DNA from: Crossaster papposus
Lineage: Eukaryota; Echinodermata; Asteroidea; Velatida; Solasteridae
DNA: 64,000 nucleotides
Assembly (NCBI GenBank): GCA_037893245.1
Contig: JBAIAA010000543.1
Location: 620,001-684,000, forward strand
Direction: 5' to 3'
A program made the translations under genes and the position numbers. The first letter of the stretch is position 1. Every line of letters starts with the position of its first letter. Below, piece by piece: positions 33,371 through 45,264 of this stretch. The notes beneath the pieces are model-generated. The model was not told where the DNA came from and made no database searches. It was given only the letters and a program-made list of their open reading frames with translations.

Positions 33371-34042
33371 GCCGGATATGCTACGGATCGCCCCGGATCG
33401 CCCCGGATGACCCCGGATAAAACTACGTTTGATCCGGGGTGGTCCGGGAAGGCAATAAAAAACAAAGTGACATGTTCCCCGATCCTACTACGGTTCTGCC
33501 ACGAATGGGCCCGGATCACCCTGGTTCAAGCCTGTTTTTCCCCCATGACCCCGGATGGTCACGGATTCACTACGGTTCCGCCACGGTTTCACTACGGATG
33601 CGCCACGGTTCATCCCGGATGTGCAGCGGTTCACCCCGGATGACCCCGGATACCCTACGGTTCATCCCGGTTCATCCGGGAAATACCGTGGTGACACCGT
33701 AGTGAATCCGTGGTGATCCGTAGTGGAACCGTAGTGGAACCAACTCCCGTTTCATCCCGGATAAACACGGTTACACTACGATTACGCTACGGTTTCACTA
33801 CGGTTCTTCGCCGCCCCCCTCTCCCTTCCCGGATGGCACCGGATCACTCCGGATGCTAGATGCTGATCCAGGGTGACGCTCGACTTCCCGGACTCACTAC
33901 GGATGTCCCCGGATGGTCCCGGATGCATGGCCCCGGATAGTCCCGGATAGTCCCGGATTATCACGGTTTGACTAAGGTTCCACTCCGGATGACCCCGGAT
34001 ATGAACCGTAGTGCATCCGGGTTGATCCGTAGCGTATCCGGC
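33371..34042. repeat. CCGGAT/CTACGG fold-back block, copy 2
   Basis: Equivalent to 24253-24924, with the same inverted ends. It carries two substitutions relative to copy 1 (caccccgg to caccctgg, and ggccccgg to ggcaccgg). That is a large share of all differences between the copies for a block of this size, although the counts are very small. Confidence 0.75.

Positions 34043-34070
<28 letters not shown>
34043..34070 (+). repeat. Poly(T) tract, copy 2
   Basis: 28 T, one fewer than in copy 1. Confidence 0.85.
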
Positions 34071-34074
<4 letters not shown>

Positions 34075-34427
34075 GGAAGTGTGTGGCGCCTAGCAGGTCG
34101 ACCCCTTCTCACTCTCTCCAGAATTTGCTATTTTTCATCTATATTTCTGGTGGTGTCAACATGAAACTATTACTAGTTGGTTTGTTGTGACACCTGGCTA
34201 TTATTAAACAATTCTTGACGATTACTTGGATTTGTCTGCGGAACTGTGATAAGTAACATCATTTTGAACAATTTTGATTGAGGCTCATGCATGGTAGCCA
34301 TGCTTTTTGGCAGCCCATCTCTACAGTGTGTATACACATGGACATTATTCAAGATCACTCATGCCTATCATGAACAGGACCCACTCTATTGACTGTATTG
34401 TTGATTGTACACTGTGTGTAATGCAAC
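34071..34427 (+). other. Presumed LINE 5' leader, copy 2
   Basis: Equivalent to 24954-25310. No gene or clear regulatory motif seen. Confidence 0.4.
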
Positions 34428-37400
34428 ATGGACTCCTTCAGCTCATCCCTTTTTGTTGCTATTGTGTATGGGTTTTTGTCCCTAATCTTTTGTGATACAG
34501 ACTTGTATGTCAGCTCCAACTTGACTGTACAGCTTTCTATTGCCCAGTATAAAGATCACGGCACCATTATGGAGAATCGTTTTGTGTATGATCGGGATTT
34601 TCTCCTTCATCTCAACCCAAAACGGAACGAATTATCTCAATTGTTGGATAAAGCAGAACTTGAGGAAGCATACATCTTTTGGAACGAACCCCATACTGTT
34701 ACCCCTTGCATCAAACAAGTGAATGGAATGCGGCACAGAAAACATCGAAGACAACATCGAGGGAGACGAGGTGGGAGAAGGAAGCAAAGACAGGTTGGAG
34801 AAATTTCCCTTCATTCACCTAGCACTTCTCAAATCGCTTCTCAATTGAACCTAACAGGACTTCTGAACAAAAAACAGCATCCTGCCAACGCAAAGTGTGT
34901 AGTGCTAAATGCTCGTTCAGTATGCAATAAAACTGCACTTCTTCAAACTTTCATCACCGATCATGAAATTGACATCCTGGTGCTGACAGAAACGTGGTTG
35001 ACTGAGGGAGATGATGTTACACCACGCCAGTTGCTCCCGGATGGCTACAAATTCATGTCAGTACCAAGAAAAGGTCGTGGTGGTGGAATTGCAATCATCA
35101 CCAAGAGACATATAGATACTGTGCTACGACCCCTCCAGCAATTTAGGAGCTTCGAATATGCCGAGTTCGAGCTTAGTATTGGAAATACTTCTGCGCTTCT
35201 TGCAGCAGTGTATAGACCTCCCCCTTCTGCGCAGAATGGTCTAGCTAGACACATGTTTGTACCAGAGTTCACAACAGTTCTCGATGATCTTGCCATCAGG
35301 CAGAATAACTTCATTCTTGTGGGGGATTTCAATATCCACATGGATGTTATGGCGAATCCAGAGACTAATCAGTTTGCTAACCTCTTGAATGACTGCGGCT
35401 GTATCCAACACATCAGTCACTCAACACATATGGCTGGCCACATCATCGATCTTGTCATTACTAAATCTGACGGTGACGTCTTGGAAGACGTTCAAGTTGG
35501 ATCATTTTTATCAGACCATGCGGCCATCCACTTTCGCTGTAAACTTGCAAGGCCTCAACGCCAAACGGTTAAGAAGAACTACAGGAAACTTCGTTCGATC
35601 GATGTGGCATCATTCCTTGATGACGTGGAAGCTACTCTCAATCAACATGATTTCTTCAAGAAAACTGAAGTTAATCAACTTGCTGAGACCTTCAACGATG
35701 CAATCATAGGTACTTTGAATACTCACGCCCCAATGAAAACGACGCATGTTGTTGACAGGCAATCAGCACCATGGTATACAAATGACATCCGGCAACAGAA
35801 ACAGTGTACCAGAAGAGCTGAAAGGCGATGGCAGAAGTCAAGACTGCCAAACGACCGTCAGACTTTCATAGAACAACGTAATGTTTTCACTGAGATGACA
35901 TCAAATGCTAAGAAAGAACACATACAAAACAAGGTTGCTGACTGCAACGGTGATCAGAAGCGTCTCTTCCAACTAGTCAACGATCTCCTTGGTAGATCAG
36001 ATTCAAAGGTACTACCAAAGAGTGAAAACAGTACAGATCTTGCAAATAGATTCAGCGTTTTCTTCCAAGAAAAAATCTTCAGTATTCGCCAGGCGATGTC
36101 CAGCTCGACCGCCGATGATAGACTGCCTGAAAATCTGCATGTAGATGGATGGAGCGAATTTCAGCTAGCAACACTGAGTGAAATAACAAAGATAATCAGA
36201 TCATCCCCATGCAAGTCATGTGCCCTTGATCCAGTGCCTACTTGGATGGTAAAGCAGGCACCGGCTGCGTTTGCGAAGATTATGCTGAAGGTCATCAACT
36301 CGTCACTCTCATCCGCTACAGTTCCAGATAGTTTCAAGCTTGCGTATGTCACACCTCTACTGAAGAAAAACACTCTTGATCCCGAGTCTCTCAACAGTTA
36401 CAGACCAGTCTCTCAACTTCCGTTCATCTCAAAGATTCTCGAGAGAGTTGCTGCTAATCGTCTCTGTATGTACCTAAAAGACAATAACCTGTTTGAACAA
36501 TTTCAGTCAGCCTACAAGCCTGGTCACAGTGTTGAAACGGCCTTAGTCAGAGTTACTAGTGATATACTAACATCCCTAGACCAAAAGCAAATGGTTTTGT
36601 TAGTATTGCTGGATCTCTCAGCAGCATTCGACACAGTGGACCACGAGCTATTACTTGCCAGGATGTCCCGTGTTTTTGGCATATCTGGTGATGTGCTGAA
36701 ATGGTTCCGCTCGTACCTAAGTGCAAGATCCCAATCTGTCGTCATAGCTGACTCTACATCAGAACAACGGAACATGGATTGTGGCGTTCCGCAGGGGTCG
36801 GTCCTGGGACCTATCCTATTCACCATGTACACTTCGCCCCTGGGGGATATCGCAAAACGTCACAACATGGATTATCATCTCTATGCTGACGACACACAAC
36901 TCTATGTTGCCTTCAAACCAGGAGTCTCAGATCTTGCTGCATCTCAGAAGATTCAGGACTGTATGGCTGAGATGCAATTGTGGATGGAAAGTAATTTCCT
37001 GAAACTAAACAATGAGAAAACAGACATTCTTCTTATTGGCTCAAGGCATCAACACTCAAACTTCAGAATGCAACATGTCACCATCAGTAATGGTCATGAG
37101 CTGGCTGTTTCAGCAACCGTACGGGATCTTGGTGTTATTCTCGACAACAAGCTAAACATGAATGCTCACATCTCGGCTGTTTGTAGAAGTGCACACTATC
37201 ATCTGAGAAACATTGCCAAGATAAGGAAATACTTGTCCGACTCTGACGCTGCAAAGGTCATTCATGCACTTGTCACATCACGGCTGGACTACTGCAATGC
37301 AGTGTTGGTGGGCCTTCCGAATTCTTCTGTGTCCAGACTGCAAAGAGTTCTTCACAAGGCCGCAAGAGTTCTGGCACGTGTGAAGAGGAGCGAGCATATC

Positions 37401-37727
37401 ACCCCAATCCTGCGACGGTACCATTGGCTCCCAGTTCAGAAAAGGATTGAATACAAAATCCTTACGCTTGTATTTAAGGCACTCTACGATATTGCACCCA
37501 AGTACCTAAAAGATCTCCTCATCATAAAGTCATCCCATTATGCACTCCGCTCTTCATCCTCCACCATTCTTGAAGTCCCCAGAACCAGAACCGTCTTTGG
37601 TGATCGTGCATTTGCCCATGTTGCCCCTGCTCTTTGGAATAAATTACCAAGTGACATTCGTAACATCCAGTGCTTAGAAACATTCCAGAAGCATGTGAAG
37701 GCGTTTCTGTTTACTCATAGCTATTAA
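34428..37727 (+). CDS. LINE ORF2 (APE endonuclease-reverse transcriptase), copy 2, intact
   Basis: 1099 residues, identical to the ORF at 25311-28610 except for two changes in the fingers region of the RT: residue 684 is Lys here and Asn in copy 1, and residue 691 is Gln here and Lys in copy 1. Endonuclease residues (Asn161, Glu188, Asp300, Asn302, Asp341, His364) and RT motifs (Asp729, GVPQG 786-790, YADD 819-822) are all kept. As in copy 1, the N-terminal 22 residues are hydrophobic and residues 101-122 are highly basic. Two intact ORFs 9.1 kb apart come from segmental duplication, so intactness here cannot be used as evidence of separate retrotransposition. Confidence 0.95.
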   Translation: MDSFSSSLFVAIVYGFLSLIFCDTDLYVSSNLTVQLSIAQYKDHGTIMENRFVYDRDFLLHLNPKRNELSQLLDKAELEEAYIFWNEPHTVTPCIKQVNGMRHRKHRRQHRGRRGGRRKQRQVGEISLHSPSTSQIASQLNLTGLLNKKQHPANAKCVVLNARSVCNKTALLQTFITDHEIDILVLTETWLTEGDDVTPRQLLPDGYKFMSVPRKGRGGGIAIITKRHIDTVLRPLQQFRSFEYAEFELSIGNTSALLAAVYRPPPSAQNGLARHMFVPEFTTVLDDLAIRQNNFILVGDFNIHMDVMANPETNQFANLLNDCGCIQHISHSTHMAGHIIDLVITKSDGDVLEDVQVGSFLSDHAAIHFRCKLARPQRQTVKKNYRKLRSIDVASFLDDVEATLNQHDFFKKTEVNQLAETFNDAIIGTLNTHAPMKTTHVVDRQSAPWYTNDIRQQKQCTRRAERRWQKSRLPNDRQTFIEQRNVFTEMTSNAKKEHIQNKVADCNGDQKRLFQLVNDLLGRSDSKVLPKSENSTDLANRFSVFFQEKIFSIRQAMSSSTADDRLPENLHVDGWSEFQLATLSEITKIIRSSPCKSCALDPVPTWMVKQAPAAFAKIMLKVINSSLSSATVPDSFKLAYVTPLLKKNTLDPESLNSYRPVSQLPFISKILERVAANRLCMYLKDNNLFEQFQSAYKPGHSVETALVRVTSDILTSLDQKQMVLLVLLDLSAAFDTVDHELLLARMSRVFGISGDVLKWFRSYLSARSQSVVIADSTSEQRNMDCGVPQGSVLGPILFTMYTSPLGDIAKRHNMDYHLYADDTQLYVAFKPGVSDLAASQKIQDCMAEMQLWMESNFLKLNNEKTDILLIGSRHQHSNFRMQHVTISNGHELAVSATVRDLGVILDNKLNMNAHISAVCRSAHYHLRNIAKIRKYLSDSDAAKVIHALVTSRLDYCNAVLVGLPNSSVSRLQRVLHKAARVLARVKRSEHITPILRRYHWLPVQKRIEYKILTLVFKALYDIAPKYLKDLLIIKSSHYALRSSSSTILEVPRTRTVFGDRAFAHVAPALWNKLPSDIRNIQCLETFQKHVKAFLFTHSY

Positions 37728-37830
37728 TATAATGACATTTGTTAAGTTTTGGAGAGAGACTGTTTTGTAGCGCCTTGAGTAAGTTTTAGAGAAGTGCGCT
37801 ATACAAGTACTTATTATTATTATTATTACT

Positions 37831-37848
37831 TTCAGTGGGACTGGGGCT
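37831..37848 (+). repeat. 18-bp inverted arm right of the LINE, copy 2
   Basis: ttcagtgggactggggct, the reverse complement of 33353-33370 with one change. Confidence 0.65.
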
Positions 37849-38612
37849 TTGGAGGTTTTCACCATAGAGCAAAGTTGTTTCAATCAACAAATTCACCCGC
37901 AGTCACAAATAAACGCCGGGGCAGCTATGATTTGCTGTGTCAATGTACATGTAAAGTACATGTACATGTACGTACATATGTACATGTACTGTATGGTGCG
38001 AAATACGGTACCTCTGGAGACGTGAACACAATGGGGACAATGGGAGTAAAAAGGTCTCCAAAGGGTGATTTATATTTAGGTCTCCATTAGGAATTTCACG
38101 AATTAGATTTTTGGATTGTACTTAAATTACTCGAAAGCTAGGTTTAGGATGTGGGTTAGGGTTAGTGTTTGGGTTAGGGTATAATATAGGGTATATTGGT
38201 TGGAAATTTCAACCCAGGAAAATAATTGTGGTTAAAATGGGAGCATTTTAAAAAAAGTGCTCGACTTTCTAACCATTTTGTACACGAGAACATGTCATGT
38301 TCGGTAAGGGAAGCCATGTCTCCGTCCACAGTGATACAAAAATGCGAATACATGTACAGTATAGTACATGCACATCACGGCCGGGTCAATCGCGGCGTGT
38401 AACGTTTTGCGTAACCCTCGCACGAATTTGCCTATAACCGTCCATCATTATCACGTGATATGAATAATGCATATATTACAATAGTCTGACCACGCCCCCT
38501 GTGTGCCAACTTGTCCAAGACCTTCGAGTGAGTCCACTGAGTTCGCGGGTGCGATTCGTCTGTAGATAGCGCCCTCTATAACATCGGTGGTTTGTGTCAG
38601 TGATCGCGGAAT
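37849..38612. other. Right arm of composite element, copy 2, no gene seen
   Basis: Equivalent to 28733-29496, with GTACATGTAC clusters and the TTAGGG-like run at about 38153-38179. No supportable gene. Confidence 0.6.
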
Positions 38613-38643
38613 AAACAACACGAAGGTCTTGGAACCAAGACTA
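38613..38643 (-). repeat. Right terminal inverted repeat of composite element, copy 2
   Basis: Reverse complement begins TAGTCTTGGTTCCAAGACC; pairs with 32156-32184. Confidence 0.78.
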
Positions 38644-38652
38644 CACCTCACC
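38644..38652. repeat. Right target-site duplication of composite element, copy 2
   Basis: CACCTCACC, the same as 32147-32155. Confidence 0.75.
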
Positions 38653-38720
38653 CAGCCTGCTCAGAAGGAACAGCAGAGGTAGAAGACAGAGATAGAGTAT
38701 ATCCACGTGTCTGATCTACA

Positions 38721-39671
38721 CCTCACTCAGCCTGCTCAGAAGGAACAGCAGAGGTAGAAGACAGAGATAGAGTATATCCACGTGCCTCACTCACCTTGCT
38801 CAGAAAGAACAGCAGGGGTAGAAGACAGAGATAGAGTATATCCACGTGTCTAACTCAGCCTACTCATAAGGAACAGCAGAGGTAGAAGACAGAGATAGAG
38901 TATATCCACGTGTCTCACTCACCTTGATCAGAAGGAACAGCAGAGGTAGAAGACAGAGATAGAGTATATCCTCGTGTCTCACTCAGCCTGCTCAGAAGGA
39001 ACAGCTGAGGTTGAAGACAGAGATAGAGTATATCCACGTGTCTTATCTACACCTCACTCAGGCTGCTCAAAAGGAACAGCAGAGGTAGAAGACAGAGATA
39101 GAGTATATCCACGTGTCTGATCTACACCTCACTCAACCTGCTCAGAAGGAACAGCAGAGGTAGAAGACAGAGATAGAGTATATCCACGTGTCTGATCTAC
39201 ACCTCACTCAGCCTGCTCAGAAGGAACAGCAGAGATAGAAGACAGAGATAGAGTATATCCACGTATCTCACTCACCTTGCTCAGAAGGAACAGCAGGGGT
39301 AGAATACATAGATAGAGTATATCCACGTGTCTAACTCAGCCTACTCAGAAGGAACAGCAGAGGTAGAAGACAGAGATAGAGTATATCCACGTGTCTCACT
39401 CACCTTGATCAGAAGGGACAGCAGAGGTAGAAGACAGAGATAGATTATATCCTCGTGTCTCACTCAGCCTGCTCAGAAGGAACAGCAGAGGTAGAAGACA
39501 GAGATAGAGTATATCCACGTGTCTCACTCAGCCTGCTCAAAAGGAACAGCAGAGGTAGAAGACAGAGATAGAGTATATCCACGTGTCTGATCTACACCTC
39601 ACTCAGCCTGCTCAGAAGGAACAGCAGAGGTAGAAGACAGAGATAGAGTATATCCACGTGTCTGATCTACA
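38721..39671. repeat. Higher-order repeat of 951 bp, first copy
   Basis: It recurs immediately at 39672-40622 (cgtgcctcac at 38781 and 39732; ctgaggttg on both). It is absent after the copy-1 element, so it arose after, or independently of, the 9.1-kb duplication. Confidence 0.8.
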
Positions 39672-40622
39672 CCTCACTCAGCCTGCTCAGAAGGAACAGC
39701 AGAGGTAGAAGACAGAGATAGAGTATATCCACGTGCCTCACTCACCTTGCTCAGAAAGAACAGCAGGGGTAGAAGACAGAGATAGAGTATATCCACGTGT
39801 CTAACTCAGCCTACTCATAAGGAACAGCAGAGGTAGAAGACAGAGATAGAGTATATCCACGTGTCTCACTCACCTTGATCAGAAGGAACAGCAGAGGTAG
39901 AAGACAGAGATAGAGTATATCCTCGTGTCTCACTCAGCCTGCTCAGAAGGAACAGCTGAGGTTGAAGACAGAGATAGAGTATATCCACGTGTCTTATCTA
40001 CACCTCACTCAGGCTGCTCAAAAGGAACAGCAGAGGTGGAAGACAGGGATAGAGTATATCCACGTGTCTGATCTACACCTCACTCAACCTGCTCAGAAGG
40101 AACAGCAGAGGTAGAAGACAGAGATAGAGTATATCCACGTGTCTGATCTACACCTCACTCAGCCTGCTCAGAAGGAACAGCAGAGATAGAAGACAGAGAT
40201 AGAGTATATCCACGTATCTCACTCACCTTGCTCAGAAGGAACAGCAGGGGTAGAATACAGAGATAGAGTATATCCACGTGTCTAACTCAGCCTACTCAGA
40301 AGGAACAGCAGAGGTAGAAGACAGAGATAGAGTATATCCACGTGTCTCACTCACCTTGATCAGAAGGGACAGCAGAGGTAGAAGACAGAGATAGATTATA
40401 TCCTCGTGTCTCACTCAGCCTGCTCAGAAGGAACAGCAGAGGTAGAAGACAGAGATAGAGTATATCCACGTGTCTCACTCAGCCTGCTCAAAAGGAACAG
40501 CAGAGGTAGAAGACAGAGATAGAGTATATCCACGTGTCTGATCTACACCTCACTCAGCCTGCTCAGAAGGAACAGCAGAGGTAGAAGACAGAGATAGAGT
40601 ATATCCACGTGTCTGATCTACA
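39672..40622. repeat. Higher-order repeat of 951 bp, second copy
   Basis: Tandem copy of 38721-39671. Small differences (gtggaagacaggg near 40037; cagagatag where the first copy has catagatag) show limited drift since duplication. Confidence 0.8.
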
Positions 40623-42742
40623 CCCCACTCAGCCTACTCAGAAGGAACAGCACAGGTAGAAGTCAGAGATAGAGTATATCCACGTGTCTCACTCAGGCTG
40701 CTCAGACGGAACAGCAGAGGTAGAAGACAGATATAGAGTATATCCACGTGTCTGATCTACACCTCACTCAGCCTGCTCAGAAGGAACAGCAGAGATAGAA
40801 GACAGAGATAGAGTATATCCACGTGTCTCACTCAGCGTGCTCAGAAGGAACAGCAGAGGTAGAAGACAGAGATAGAGTATACCCACGTGTCTCACTCACC
40901 TTGCTCAGAAGGAACAGCAGGGGTAGAAGACAGACATAGAGTATATCCACGTGTCTAACTCAGCCTACTCAGAAGGAACAGCAGAGGTAGAAGACAGAGA
41001 TAGAGTATATCCACGTGTCTCACTCACCTTGATCAGAAGGAACAGCAGAGGTAGAAGACAGAGATAGATTATATCCTCGTGTCTCACTCAGCCTGCTCAG
41101 AAGGAACAGCAGAGGTAAAAGACAGAGATAGAGTATATCCACGTGTCTCACTCAGCCTGCTCAAAAGGAACAGCAGAGGTAGAAGACAGAGATAGAGTAT
41201 ATCCACGTGTCTGATCTACACCTCACTCAGCCTGCTCAGAAGGAACAGCAGAAGTAGAAGACAGAGATAGAGTATATCCACGTGTCTGATCTACACCTCA
41301 CTCAGCCTGCTCAGAAGGAACAGCAGAGGTAGAAGACAGAGGTAGAGTATATCCACGTGTCTTACTCAGGCTGCTCAGACGGAACAGCAGAGGTAGAAGA
41401 CAGATATAGAGTATATCCACGTGTCTGATCTACACCTCACCCAGCCTGCTCAGAAGGAACAGCAGAGGTAGAAGACAGAGATAGAGTATATCCACGTGTC
41501 TGATCTACACCTCACTCAGCCTGCTCAGAAGGAACAGCAGAGGTAGAAGACAGAGATAGAGTATAGCCACGTGCCTCACTCACCTTGCTCAGAAAGAACA
41601 GCAGGGGTAGAAGACAGAGATAGAGTATATCCACGTGTCTAACTCAGCCTACTCAGAAGGAACAGCAGAGATAGAAGACAGAGATAGAGTATATCCACGT
41701 GTCTCACTCAGCCTGCTCAGAAGGAACAGCAGAGGTAGAAGACAGAGCTAGTGTATATCCACGTGTCTGATCTACACCTCACTCAGGCTGCTCAAAAGGA
41801 ACAGCAGAGGTAGAAGACAGAGATAGAGTATATCCACGTGTCTGATCTACACCTCACTCAACCTGCTCAGAAGGAACAGCAGAGGTAGAAGACAGAGATA
41901 GAGTATATCCACGTGTCTGATCTACACCTCACTCAGCCTGCTCAGAAGGAACAGCAGAGATAGAAGACAGAGATAGAGTATATCCACGTGTCTCACTCAG
42001 CCTGCTCAGAAGGAACAGCAGAGGTAGAAGACAGATATAGAGTATACCCACGTGTCTCACTCACCTTGCTCAGAAAGAATAGCAGGGGTAGAAGACAGAG
42101 ATAGAGTATATCCACGTGTCTAACTCAGCCTACTCAGAAGGAACAGCAGAGGTAGAAGACAGAGATAGAGTATATCCACGTGTCTCACTCACCTTGATCA
42201 GAAGGAACAGCAGAGGTAGAAGACAGATATAGATTATATCCTCGTGTCTCACTCAGCCTGCTCAGAAGGAACAGCACAGGTAGAAGACAGAGATAGAGTA
42301 TATCCACGTGTCTCATTCAGCCTGCTCAAAAGGAACAGCAGAGGTAGAAGACAGAGATAGAGTATATCCACGTGTCTGATCTACACCTCACTCAGCCTGC
42401 TTAGAAGGAACAGCAGAGGTAGAAGACAGAGATAGAGTATATCCACGTGTCTGATCTACACCTCACTCAGCCTGCTCAGAAGGAACAGCAGAGGTAGAAG
42501 ACAGAGATAGAGTATATCCACGTGTCTCACTCAGGCTGCTCAGAAGGAACAGCAGAGGTAGAAGACAGAGATAGTGTATATCCACGTGTCTGATCTACAC
42601 CTCACCCAGCCTGCTCAGAATGAACAGCAGAGGTAGGCGACATAGATAGAGTATATCCACGTGTCTGATCTACACCTCACTCAGCCTGCTCAGAAGGAAC
42701 AGCAGAGGTAGAAGACAGAGATAGAGTATATCCACGTGTCTC
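40300..42742. repeat. Higher-order repeat of 2522-bp offset, first copy
   Basis: It matches about 42822-45264 at a constant offset of 2522 bp. Markers: gaagggac at 40363/42885, caccccactc at 40621/43143, and the rare gtatagcc at 41561/44083. The match ends at about 42742/45264, where the next unit differs in type. Confidence 0.82.
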
Positions 42743-42821
42743 ACTCACCTTGCTCAGAAAGAACAGCAGGGGTAGAAGACAGAGATAGAGTATATCCACG
42801 TGTCTAACTCAGCCTACTCAT

Positions 42822-45264
42822 AAGGAACAGCAGAGGTAGAAGACAGAGATAGAGTATATCCACGTGTCTCACTCACCTTGATCAGAAGGGACAGCAGAGG
42901 TAGAAGACAGAGATAGATTATATCCTCGTGTCTCACTCAGCCTGCTCAGAAGGAACAGCAGAGGTAGAAGACAGAGATAGAGTATATCCACGTGTCTCAC
43001 TCAGCCTGCTCAAAAGGAACAGCAGAGGTAGAAGACAGAGATAGAGTATATCCACGTGTCTGATCTACACCTCACTCAGCCTGCTCAGAAGGAACAGCAG
43101 AGGTAGAAGACAGAGATAGAGTATATCCACGTGTCTGATCTACACCCCACTCAGCCTACTCAGAAGGAACAGCACAGGTAGAAGTCAGAGATAGAGTATA
43201 TCCACGTGTCTCACTCAGGCTGCTCAGACGGAACAGCAGAGGTAGAAGACAGATATAGAGTATATCCACGTGTCTGATCTACACCTCACTCAGCCTGCTC
43301 AGAAGGAACAGCAGAGATAGAAGACAGAGATAGAGTATATCCACGTGTCTCACTCAGCGTGCTCAGAAGGAACAGCAGAGGTAGAAGACAGAGATAGAGT
43401 ATACCCACGTGTCTCACTCACCTTGCTCAGAAGGAACAGCAGGGGTAGAAGACAGACATAGAGTATATCCACGTGTCTAACTCAGCCTACTCAGAAGGAA
43501 CAGCAGAGGTAGAAGACAGAGATAGAGTATATCCACGTGTCTCACTCACCTTGATCAGAAGGAACAGCAGAGGTAGAAGACAGAGATAGATTATATCCTC
43601 GTGTCTCACTCAGCCTGCTCAGAAGGAACAGCAGAGGTAAAAGACAGAGATAGAGTATATCCACGTGTCTCACTCAGCCTGCTCAAAAGGAACAGCAGAG
43701 GTAGAAGACAGAGATAGAGTATATCCACGTGTCTGATCTACACCTCACTCAGCCTGCTCAGAAGGAACAGCAGAAGTAGAAGACAGAGATAGAGTATATC
43801 CACGTGTCTGATCTACACCTCACTCAGCCTGCTCAGAAGGAACAGCAGAGGTAGAAGACAGAGGTAGAGTATATCCACGTGTCTTACTCAGGCTGCTCAG
43901 ACGGAACAGCAGAGGTAGAAGACAGATATAGAGTATATCCACGTGTCTGATCTACACCTCACCCAGCCTGCTCAGAAGGAACAGCAGAGGTAGAAGACAG
44001 AGATAGAGTATATCCACGTGTCTGATCTACACCTCACTCAGCCTGCTCAGAAGGAACAGCAGAGGTAGAAGACAGAGATAGAGTATAGCCACGTGCCTCA
44101 CTCACCTTGCTCAGAAAGAACAGCAGGGGTAGAAGACAGAGATAGAGTATATCCACGTGTCTAACTCAGCCTACTCAGAAGGAACAGCAGAGATAGAAGA
44201 CAGAGATAGAGTATATCCACGTGTCTCACTCAGCCTGCTCAGAAGGAACAGCAGAGGTAGAAGACAGAGCTAGTGTATATCCACGTGTCTGATCTACACC
44301 TCACTCAGGCTGCTCAAAAGGAACAGCAGAGGTAGAAGACAGAGATAGAGTATATCCACGTGTCTGATCTACACCTCACTCAACCTGCTCAGAAGGAACA
44401 GCAGAGGTAGAAGACAGAGATAGAGTATATCCACGTGTCTGATCTACACCTCACTCAGCCTGCTCAGAAGGAACAGCAGAGATAGAAGACAGAGATAGAG
44501 TATATCCACGTGTCTCACTCAGCCTGCTCAGAAGGAACAGCAGAGGTAGAAGACAGATATAGAGTATACCCACGTGTCTCACTCACCTTGCTCAGAAAGA
44601 ATAGCAGGGGTAGAAGACAGAGATAGAGTATATCCACGTGTCTAACTCAGCCTACTCAGAAGGAACAGCAGAGGTAGAAGACAGAGATAGAGTATATCCA
44701 CGTGTCTCACTCACCTTGATCAGAAGGAACAGCAGAGGTAGAAGACAGATATAGATTATATCCTCGTGTCTCACTCAGCCTGCTCAGAAGGAACAGCACA
44801 GGTAGAAGACAGAGATAGAGTATATCCACGTGTCTCATTCAGCCTGCTCAAAAGGAACAGCAGAGGTAGAAGACAGAGATAGAGTATATCCACGTGTCTG
44901 ATCTACACCTCACTCAGCCTGCTTAGAAGGAACAGCAGAGGTAGAAGACAGAGATAGAGTATATCCACGTGTCTGATCTACACCTCACTCAGCCTGCTCA
45001 GAAGGAACAGCAGAGGTAGAAGACAGAGATAGAGTATATCCACGTGTCTCACTCAGGCTGCTCAGAAGGAACAGCAGAGGTAGAAGACAGAGATAGTGTA
45101 TATCCACGTGTCTGATCTACACCTCACCCAGCCTGCTCAGAATGAACAGCAGAGGTAGGCGACATAGATAGAGTATATCCACGTGTCTGATCTACACCTC
45201 ACTCAGCCTGCTCAGAAGGAACAGCAGAGGTAGAAGACAGAGATAGAGTATATCCACGTGTCTG
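42822..45264. repeat. Higher-order repeat of 2522-bp offset, second copy
   Basis: Second copy of 40300-42742, nearly identical at the markers checked, including the shared single-base oddity gtatagccacgtgcc. This indicates a recent duplication of a string of more than 30 units. Confidence 0.82.

Larger units (their letters stand above)
34071..37827 (+). mobile_element. L2/CR1-like LINE, copy 2
   Basis: Same LINE as 24954-28711. The 3' end has the gcgccttgag and gtgcgctatac elements and an (ATT)n tail at about 37811-37827. One T fewer in the 3' UTR (agttttagag versus agtttttagag) shifts the offset between copies from 9117 to 9116. Confidence 0.8.
32156..38643 (+). mobile_element. Composite TIR element, copy 2 (6488 bp, nested)
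   Basis: Same layout as the element at 23038-29527, with TAGTCT ends, arms, palindrome MITE, fold-back block, poly(T) and LINE. Differences seen: a/g near 32850, c/t in the fold-back block near 33521, c/a near 33838, two substitutions in the LINE ORF, one T fewer in the poly(T) and one T fewer in the LINE 3' UTR. All nested insertions sit at the same positions, so they predate the duplication. Confidence 0.8.
31108..39672. repeat. Segmental tandem duplication, copy 2
   Basis: Second copy of the 9.12-kb unit. Against copy 1, I count about five substitutions and two single-base homopolymer losses across the 6.5-kb element, plus a few changes in the satellite flanks. After 39672 the match is interrupted by an extra 951-bp satellite repeat, then resumes (30557 onward corresponds to about 40625 onward) to about 31160/41230. 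The near identity suggests recent duplication or, alternatively, an assembly artefact. Confidence 0.9.

Noticed and set aside
23038..38643. Two independent insertions of the composite element
   Set aside because: Both copies have the same target duplication, the same nested insertions and more than 1 kb of matching satellite on each side, so one insertion plus tandem duplication is far simpler.
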